A stretch of DNA of 9,649 nt from JBHELT01 sp046262935 (GTDB lineage Bacteria > Actinomycetota > CADDZG01 > JAHWKV01). Below the pieces are notes generated by a model, which was given only the letters and a program-made list of their open reading frames with translations, searched no databases and was not told where the DNA came from. The stretch lies in the NCBI GenBank assembly GCA_046262935.1, contig JBHELT010000002.1, positions 1 through 9,649 on the forward strand, in the 5' to 3' direction. The translations under genes and the position numbers were made by a program. Positions 1 to 4,886 of the stretch are shown here, piece after piece; position 1 is the stretch's first letter, and each line of letters opens with the position of its first letter.

Positions 1-498
1 CAACGTACCCGCTGTGTCGTGCGGTTCGATGGGTTCTTCGACCTGAGAGATGATGGGCCCTGTGTCGAGACCCTCATCCATCTGCATGACGGTCACGCCC
101 GTGATGCTGAAACCCTCGATCAGTGCCCATTGAACGGGAGCGGCTCCCCTAAGGTGCGGCAGCACCGAGAAATGCACGTTCAAGCATCCACGATGCGGGA
201 TGTCGAGGACCTGCTTGGGAAGGATCATCCCGAATGCAACAACCACGAACACATCGGCCGCATAGGAATCAAGCGCGTGGTGGATGTCGCCGCGGCGCAA
301 TGTTTCCGGTTGGATGATGTCGATGCCAGCCGAACCGGCCGCGACTTTCGTGGGTGAGACGCTCAACTGCATCCCCCGTCCAGCCGGCTTATCAGGTGCG
401 GTGACAACCGCTAAGACCTGGTGGCGCGACGCGATCAACTCTTGTAGGCATCGTGCCGCGGGCGCGGGGGTTCCAAAGAATATGGTCTTAAGTGCCAC
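1..498 (-). CDS. fmt: Methionyl-tRNA formyltransferase, N-terminal part (3' end beyond window)
   Basis: Transfers a formyl group from 10-formyltetrahydrofolate to the amino group of Met-tRNA(fMet) in the cytoplasm, making the bacterial initiator tRNA. I translated 166 codons from a GTG at 498-496 to the left edge with no stop. Family landmarks in order are FFGTP (residues 7-11), APDKPAGRG (34-42), AFGMILP (88-94), NVHFSVLP (107-114) with RGAAP just after, and MDEGLDTGP (140-148). The catalytic Asn, His and Asp of the family (N106, H108, D144 in E. coli) are N107, H109 and D145 here. The family is about 310 residues long, so the C-terminal half is outside the window. The GTG overlaps the def stop by one base (TAGTG), which suggests translational coupling; I see no strong Shine-Dalgarno. 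No ATG sits near the expected N-terminus, and FFGTP falls at the usual distance from this GTG. Confidence 0.95.
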   Translation of the reverse strand, partial: MALKTIFFGTPAPAARCLQELIASRHQVLAVVTAPDKPAGRGMQLSVSPTKVAAGSAGIDIIQPETLRRGDIHHALDSYAADVFVVVAFGMILPKQVLDIPHRGCLNVHFSVLPHLRGAAPVQWALIEGFSITGVTVMQMDEGLDTGPIISQVEEPIEPHDTAGTL

Positions 499-1019
499 TA
501 GATGGCTTGGGCTTCGCTCGGAGAGGTCGTGATACCGAGTGCCTGCTCGCGCAGGATCCGGCGCGCCTGTCGTTGCAGATCGGGTTCGATCCGATCGATG
601 AACAAGATGCCGTCGATGTGATCGATCTCATGCTGAAAGATGCGCGCTGTCATTTCTTCGGCTTCGATCTCGACCTCATTCCCGTTGGCGTCGAGGCCAC
701 GCATCCTTACCCATTGGGCTCTTTCCACCGGGAAATTGAGGCCGGGCAGGGAAAGGCAACCTTCGCTGTCGGTCACTAGTCCCTTCGATTCAATGATCTT
801 TGGATCGGCAAGGGCGCCTTCTTCGTCTTCGTTGCGCCAAACGATGACACGCTTAAGCACCCCGACCTGTGGAGCCGCAAGCCCTACACCGGGGGCAGCG
901 ATCATGGTTTCGGTCATATCGCGCATGAGATTGCGGACCGCATCGTCGACAACGCCGACTTCGGGAGCCCTTTGACGCAGTACAGGGTCGCCGAACAACC
1001 TGATACCTAGAACCGCCAT
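498..1019 (-). CDS. def: Peptide deformylase
   Basis: Metal-dependent hydrolase that removes the N-formyl group from nascent proteins at the ribosome. At 173 residues it has full family length. The three diagnostic motifs are intact: GVGLAAPQ (residues 44-51), EGCLS (86-90, with metal ligand C88) and HEIDH (130-134, metal ligands H130 and H134, catalytic E131), followed by DGILFIDR. The motif spacing is normal. The ATG at 1019 is the likely start because an in-frame TGA lies three codons upstream; the ribosome-binding site is weak. It starts 16 bp after the priA stop, and its TAG stop overlaps the GTG of fmt by one base. The def-fmt pairing joins the enzymes that remove and add the formyl group. 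I see nothing abnormal. Confidence 0.97.
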   Translation of the reverse strand: MAVLGIRLFGDPVLRQRAPEVGVVDDAVRNLMRDMTETMIAAPGVGLAAPQVGVLKRVIVWRNEDEEGALADPKIIESKGLVTDSEGCLSLPGLNFPVERAQWVRMRGLDANGNEVEIEAEEMTARIFQHEIDHIDGILFIDRIEPDLQRQARRILREQALGITTSPSEAQAI

Positions 1020-1035
1020 GTCACGTCACTCACAT

Positions 1036-2670
1036 TCACCATTGCCTCGGATCTACTTCCGCCAGGATACGCGCCTCGCTCATTTTCAGGATGCTACCCA
1101 ATAACTTACAGGTCGCGGGATAGTTGGCTACCTTGAGCAGTATGTCTTGCCCTATGCGGCCATCTGCGGGGCCCAATACTTGGGTATCGGGCAAACTGGC
1201 GAGATCGTCCATCAACCGCTCAGAGGCTTCGCCCGTCACCTGCAACCTCACAAGCGTGACGTAAGGAGGCGCTCCTGCTGCGCGCCGGGCATCGAGTTCG
1301 CGCCTGACGAAATGCTGATAGTCGCCGCGCGTTATTGCCTGGATGACGTGGTGCTCGGGAGCGGCGGTTTCGATCAGCATCTTGGCCTTGGACTTTCCCG
1401 TTACCGTCAACGAACCTAGCGACCAAAAGGTAGTGAATGCATCCTCCGCGGCACGCCCTGAAGGACGCGACCAGAACGCATCGGCGCCAAGCACCACGAC
1501 GACCGCGAATCCTGGGCGATCGACCTCTTGCAAGGCGGCCTCGGTAGCGATCACGACATCGGCTGACAAGATCTCGCTGAGGGAAGAGTCACCGCCCAGC
1601 GATGCGCCATCGGCCCGCGCGACAACGGCTTGGGGCACGACCCTGGAGATGAACTTCTCTACCTCCAGCGGGCCGGGCCCTGAGCGTGTTGCTTTGGCAC
1701 GCGGAAGCAGAATCATCGACCTTCCGCCCTGGCGACGGGCTTCGAGGACCGCTGCAACCGCCCGCCTCGGCATGCCTAGTCGCGGCGGTTCGAGTAGTTC
1801 GACCGTTGGCCACCATGCGCGCTCCTTGGCGCGGTCGGGCTCGACCGATCTCCAACCTTGAACGCGCGCCATCTGGGCCGTCGTGAGCGACGGGGTCTGG
1901 CTGGCGAAGATCACATCAGCACCCTCGAACTTCGCACGCGACAAGGCAACCTGGCGCGCATCGTAATAAGGAGAACGTTGCTCTTTGTATGAAGGATCGT
2001 GCTCCTGATGGACGATGATGAGACCGAGGTTCCTCGGATGCGAGAACAACGCAGCCCGACCTCCAAGCACCAAACGCCGCTTGCCGAGCGACGCTTCCCA
2101 CAGTGCCGCCGAGCGTTCGGCTGGATCACCGGCGCTGTGCACGACTGCCGCATCCGATGCAAATGCATCGATCATGTTGGCGATCAGCGACGGCCCTTCG
2201 CTCACCTCAGGCACGGTCAAGATGACTGACCTATCGCCCTTCAGGGCATCGTCGATGCGTTGTTTGTATATGGCAGCGGCGTCGTCGGTCGGGCCAAGCC
2301 GGAGCATGGTCTTTTGGCCCGCGGTGACTGCGAGCGTTGGCGGATCGCCGACGGGATGGTCGCGGTGAGCGGCTCTGCCGAGGCGCGGCGGGGTCATCAG
2401 TCCCAGGTAAACACTGAGCGGATGCAGTCCGTTCAGAGCGACATCGCGGATCGCGGCAAGCAAGCGCTCATCGAACACCGGCCCTCTGCCGCTAACAGCT
2501 GCAATGGGCAGTACAGCGCCTTGGGGCTCGGTGTCTGAAACGGCAGTAACCCAACCCCGGACCCTGCGACCGCGAAGCGGCACCCGTACGACGCAGCCGA
2601 GGCTTACTGTGAACTTCTCCGGGATCGAGTACGTGAGGGCGCGGTCAAGCGCCCAGGTATCGACATCCAC
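1036..2670 (-). CDS. priA: PriA-like primosomal protein N', helicase motifs degenerate, zinc module absent
   Basis: PriA recognises stalled replication forks and reloads the replisome; in E. coli it is a zinc-containing 3'-5' helicase of 732 residues. This 544-residue protein keeps the N-terminal 3'BD-like start (LDRALTYSIP, VRVPLRGRRVRGWV, residues 8-41) and the C-terminal domain (ELDARRAAGAPPY 458-470, then VLGPA 498-502). The ATPase core is eroded. The Walker A region reads RLGPTDDA (124-131) without GKT, the DEEH box is HQEH (221-224), GSATPS is ASQTPS (256-261), and the AGRAGR motif VI is missing. Only two cysteines remain (C26, C521), and the cysteine-rich zinc segment expected between ILLPRAKATRS (320-330) and GPG (331-333) is absent. 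Loss of helicase motifs is known in actinobacterial PriA; loss of the zinc module as well seems unusual. The GTG start has no visible Shine-Dalgarno and follows metK by 30 bp. A structural role in restart is the likeliest function. Confidence 0.88.
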   Translation of the reverse strand: MDVDTWALDRALTYSIPEKFTVSLGCVVRVPLRGRRVRGWVTAVSDTEPQGAVLPIAAVSGRGPVFDERLLAAIRDVALNGLHPLSVYLGLMTPPRLGRAAHRDHPVGDPPTLAVTAGQKTMLRLGPTDDAAAIYKQRIDDALKGDRSVILTVPEVSEGPSLIANMIDAFASDAAVVHSAGDPAERSAALWEASLGKRRLVLGGRAALFSHPRNLGLIIVHQEHDPSYKEQRSPYYDARQVALSRAKFEGADVIFASQTPSLTTAQMARVQGWRSVEPDRAKERAWWPTVELLEPPRLGMPRRAVAAVLEARRQGGRSMILLPRAKATRSGPGPLEVEKFISRVVPQAVVARADGASLGGDSSLSEILSADVVIATEAALQEVDRPGFAVVVVLGADAFWSRPSGRAAEDAFTTFWSLGSLTVTGKSKAKMLIETAAPEHHVIQAITRGDYQHFVRRELDARRAAGAPPYVTLVRLQVTGEASERLMDDLASLPDTQVLGPADGRIGQDILLKVANYPATCKLLGSILKMSEARILAEVDPRQW

Positions 2671-2700
2671 ATGGACGTCAGCGAATAGCGGCGTGGTCGT

Positions 2701-3915
2701 TTACAGGTCTTGTGCGAGCTTGGCGATCTCGTCGGCTCTGTCGGTGCGCTCCCAGGTGAAGCCCTCTTTCTCAACCCTGCCGAAGTGGCCGTACGCGCTT
2801 GTGCTTTTGTAGATCGGCTGACGAAGATCAAGGTTCTGGATAACCGCAGCTGGCCGAAAGTCGAAGAAGTCGCCCACGAGGTCTTCGAGTTTCTGCGGAT
2901 CTACCCTTGCGGTACCGCGGTCGTCGATGTTCACGCTGACCGGGCGGGCTACACCGATCGCGTAGGCGATGCGGACTTCACATCTGTCGACGACCTTCGA
3001 TGCGACCAGGTTCTTGGCAACGTAGCGCGCCATGTATGCACCGGATCGATCGACCTTGGTTGGGTCTTTTCCGGAGAAGCAGCCTCCGCCCTGACTGCAT
3101 GCACCGCCGTATGAGTCGACGATGATCTTGCGGCCTGTGAGTCCGGTGTCGGCGAGGGGGCCCCCGATCTCGAAGCGACCTGTCGGGTTGACGAGGAACC
3201 TGATCTTGTCCGACCACAATGGTTCGGGGACGATGGGTTTAACAACATGTTCGAGCAGATCGGGCTTCAGCAAGGTTTCGATATCGACATCGGGCGCGTG
3301 CTGAGATGAGATGAGGATGGTATCGATGCCCACGGGCGTTCCATCTTCGTACATGATCGAGACTTGCGTTTTACCGTCTGGCCCGAGGTATGGCATGCGC
3401 CCGCTCTTGCGTTCCGCAGCTAGTCGGTGTGCAAGGCGGTGCGCCAGCCAGATGGGCGTTGGCATCAGCTCGGTGTCGAGGTCTTCGCGCTCAAGGGACG
3501 CGTATCCGAACATCATTCCTTGGTCACCGGCGCCGATCTTGTTGTACTGGTCATCGCCGACTTCGCCCTCGCGTTGTTCGAAGGCATGATCGACCCCTTG
3601 TGCGATGTCGGGTGACTGCTCCTGGATGGCGGTCTGCACACCGCATGTCGCTCCGTCGAATCCCCATTTGCTGCCGGTGTAACCGACCTCTTTGACGGTG
3701 GAGCGAACGACGCTAGCCATGTCGACGTACGTGTCGGTTGATATCTCGCCTGCCACCATGACGAGCCCGGTGGTAACCAAGGTCTCGCAGGCAACCCGGC
3801 CATTGGAGTCATTGGTGAGGATCGCATCCAAGATCGCGTCGGAGATGCGGTCGGCGAGCTTGTCGGGATGACCTTCGGTGACGGATTCAGATGTGAACAG
3901 GTAGCGCCTAGCCAT
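2701..3915 (-). CDS. metK: S-adenosylmethionine synthetase
   Basis: Makes S-adenosylmethionine from methionine and ATP in the cytoplasm, releasing phosphate and pyrophosphate. The 404-residue length is normal. Landmarks are FTSESVTEGHPDK (residues 7-19, with the ATP/Mg-binding H16 and D18), the signature GAGDQGMMFGYA (128-139), GGGCFSGKDPTKVDRS (276-291) and the C-terminal TSAYGHFGR (372-380) with WERTD (388-392). The start is set by an ATG preceded by AAGGAG seven bases upstream. One oddity is that the residue before GGGCFSGKD is Gln275 (CAG), where bacterial and human enzymes have His (HGGGAFSGKD). The Ala-to-Cys change at 279 is milder. The fold and remaining active-site residues look intact, so I expect an active enzyme. 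It probably leads the metK-priA-def-fmt transcript. In other actinobacteria the gene before metK is usually coaBC, which is not adjacent here. Confidence 0.97.
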   Translation of the reverse strand: MARRYLFTSESVTEGHPDKLADRISDAILDAILTNDSNGRVACETLVTTGLVMVAGEISTDTYVDMASVVRSTVKEVGYTGSKWGFDGATCGVQTAIQEQSPDIAQGVDHAFEQREGEVGDDQYNKIGAGDQGMMFGYASLEREDLDTELMPTPIWLAHRLAHRLAAERKSGRMPYLGPDGKTQVSIMYEDGTPVGIDTILISSQHAPDVDIETLLKPDLLEHVVKPIVPEPLWSDKIRFLVNPTGRFEIGGPLADTGLTGRKIIVDSYGGACSQGGGCFSGKDPTKVDRSGAYMARYVAKNLVASKVVDRCEVRIAYAIGVARPVSVNIDDRGTARVDPQKLEDLVGDFFDFRPAAVIQNLDLRQPIYKSTSAYGHFGRVEKEGFTWERTDRADEIAKLAQDL

Positions 3916-3922
3916 TTCGGGA

Positions 3923-3928
3923 CTCCTT
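3923..3928 (-). promoter_or_regulatory. Ribosome binding site of metK
   Basis: The minus strand reads AAGGAG with a seven-base spacer to the metK ATG. It is one of the two clearest Shine-Dalgarno sequences in the window and fixes the metK start. Confidence 0.8.
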
Positions 3929-3954
3929 AGGGATGAACGAGAAGAGACCTGCAG

Positions 3955-3960
3955 ATTATA
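3955..3960 (-). promoter_or_regulatory. Candidate -10 box of the metK promoter
   Basis: The minus strand carries a perfect TATAAT in the 98-bp gap between the small secreted gene and metK. Transcription would begin near 3948, leaving a leader of about 32 bases with the Shine-Dalgarno at its end. No TTGACA-like -35 is present at 16-18 bp; that position is occupied by two G runs (minus strand, 3978-3982 and 3987-3992). A promoter here would separate metK expression from the exported genes upstream. The call rests on one hexamer and its position. Confidence 0.45.
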
Positions 3961-4013
3961 GGCAGGAACAGGAGCCGCCCCCTTATCCCCCCGACGGAAC
4001 CTTAGTGGCCCTG

Positions 4014-4754
4014 CTAAGCGTTGTTGTAGGTGATGCTGTATATCTCAACCTTGGCGTTGCCGGTGGCGAAACCCCGTAATAGCTCGACTTCGACGCTGAT
4101 CTTCCTAGCGATCCCATTCGGGACGTTCACTGTGCCGATCGTGGTGAGGTCGTGCCCAAAGTCCAGATAGCCAGAGGGTAGTTCTTGGCAATACTCGCCT
4201 AGGGGGCTGGCTGGCGCTGGAGGAGTCGATCCAGATACCGGTCCCAGGTCTCGGATCCTTATGCATAGCCTGATCGGATCGGGATAAGTGCAGTAATAAG
4301 AGCAAGTGAGACTCCCGAACGATTCCTCGATGATGTCGCCAGTAGCAGTTGCAACCACCGTCTGCGTGGCGGTGGAGCTGTTGAAACGAAGGAAGGTAGC
4401 CGAGCTCCTAACTTCGGCGAACCAAACGCTCCACGGTGTGAGCGGGATCACCCCGCGCTCGTGGCCACCGACCGCTAGATGTCCGTAACGGGCACCGGTC
4501 GCCGTCGCGTTATTTGCCACGAAAGGATCCGAGGCGGTCGGCGTGTATCCATTGTTGGGTGGGTCCACATAACAGGCTTGCCCGGGGCTGATGAGACTTC
4601 CCTGCTGATAGTCGAGGCAGACTCGCCCCTTGGTGAAGGGCTGGCCGTAATCAGCGGCATGTGAGGGGCTCTGAACGATCAACGACGCCAATATCGCGGG
4701 CAATACGACCGATCTAACCGCGATTGCCTTCCACCTCGATCTTTTCGTTGCCAT
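4014..4754 (-). CDS. Small secreted six-cysteine protein, function unknown
   Basis: I do not recognise a family for this 246-residue protein. It has a clear Sec-type signal peptide: a basic N-terminus (KRSRWK), a hydrophobic core at about residues 16-27, and a probable cleavage after SHA (31-33). The mature part of about 213 residues contains six cysteines (C46, C61, C151, C155, C164, C189), which could form three disulfides outside the cell. It is rich in Thr, Ser, Gly and Val and looks beta-stranded. A Pro/Ala/Ser linker (GSTPPAPASP) falls at 175-184, possibly separating two small domains. There is no membrane anchor, sorting signal or visible catalytic motif. The ATG is supported by an AGGGAGG ribosome-binding site eight bases upstream. 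It lies 132 bp downstream of the seven-repeat exported protein and 98 bp upstream of metK. It could act with the two larger exported proteins, but only position suggests that. Confidence 0.75.
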   Translation of the reverse strand: MATKRSRWKAIAVRSVVLPAILASLIVQSPSHAADYGQPFTKGRVCLDYQQGSLISPGQACYVDPPNNGYTPTASDPFVANNATATGARYGHLAVGGHERGVIPLTPWSVWFAEVRSSATFLRFNSSTATQTVVATATGDIIEESFGSLTCSYYCTYPDPIRLCIRIRDLGPVSGSTPPAPASPLGEYCQELPSGYLDFGHDLTTIGTVNVPNGIARKISVEVELLRGFATGNAKVEIYSITYNNA

Positions 4755-4886
4755 TTAGTCCGCCTCCCTAACAAGGCCCCCGAACGGACCTTGCCTCGCT
4801 CTAGCAATACGGCAGCTAGCGAAGAAATCCTTCTTTTCGGATGACCTTTTGTTTGCTGGTTTCCCAGTTGGCCGATGTTGCCTAAA
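4755..4886. other. Intergenic gap with short dyads and the ribosome binding site of the small secreted gene
   Basis: This 132-bp gap ends, on the minus strand, with AGGGAGG (4763-4769), eight bases before the ATG at 4754. A perfect five-base dyad, CTAGC and GCTAG with a nine-base loop, occupies 4801-4819. A second imperfect dyad (CGAAGAA against TTCTTTTCG) lies at about 4820-4840. A four-base hairpin with a GAAA loop (CTGG-GAAA-CCAG on the minus strand) follows the upstream stop but has no T run, so it is not a standard terminator. I found no convincing -10/-35 pair. The gap could hold a promoter or operator, or the genes may be cotranscribed. Confidence 0.4.

Noticed and set aside
19..357. 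Plus-strand open frames at the left edge, and similar plus-strand frames across the window
   Set aside because: They are antisense to well-supported genes (fmt, def, priA, metK and the exported genes), and their translations show no family motifs or normal composition.
1036..2670. priA as a decayed pseudogene
   Set aside because: The frame is intact for 544 codons, both terminal domains are well conserved, it sits tightly within the cluster, and motif loss is a known trait of actinobacterial PriA.
3916..4013. SAM riboswitch upstream of metK
   Set aside because: The gap is only 98 bp, the likely TATAAT leaves a leader of about 32 bases, and I could not fold a recognisable SAM aptamer core. 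A covariance search would settle it.
4801..4819. Operator-like dyad CTAGC/GCTAG
   Set aside because: Five base pairs with a nine-base loop can occur by chance, and no second copy or adjacent regulator gene supports it.
4840..4886. Rho-independent terminator after the seven-repeat gene
   Set aside because: The only hairpin is four base pairs with a GAAA loop and is not followed by a T run on the minus strand.
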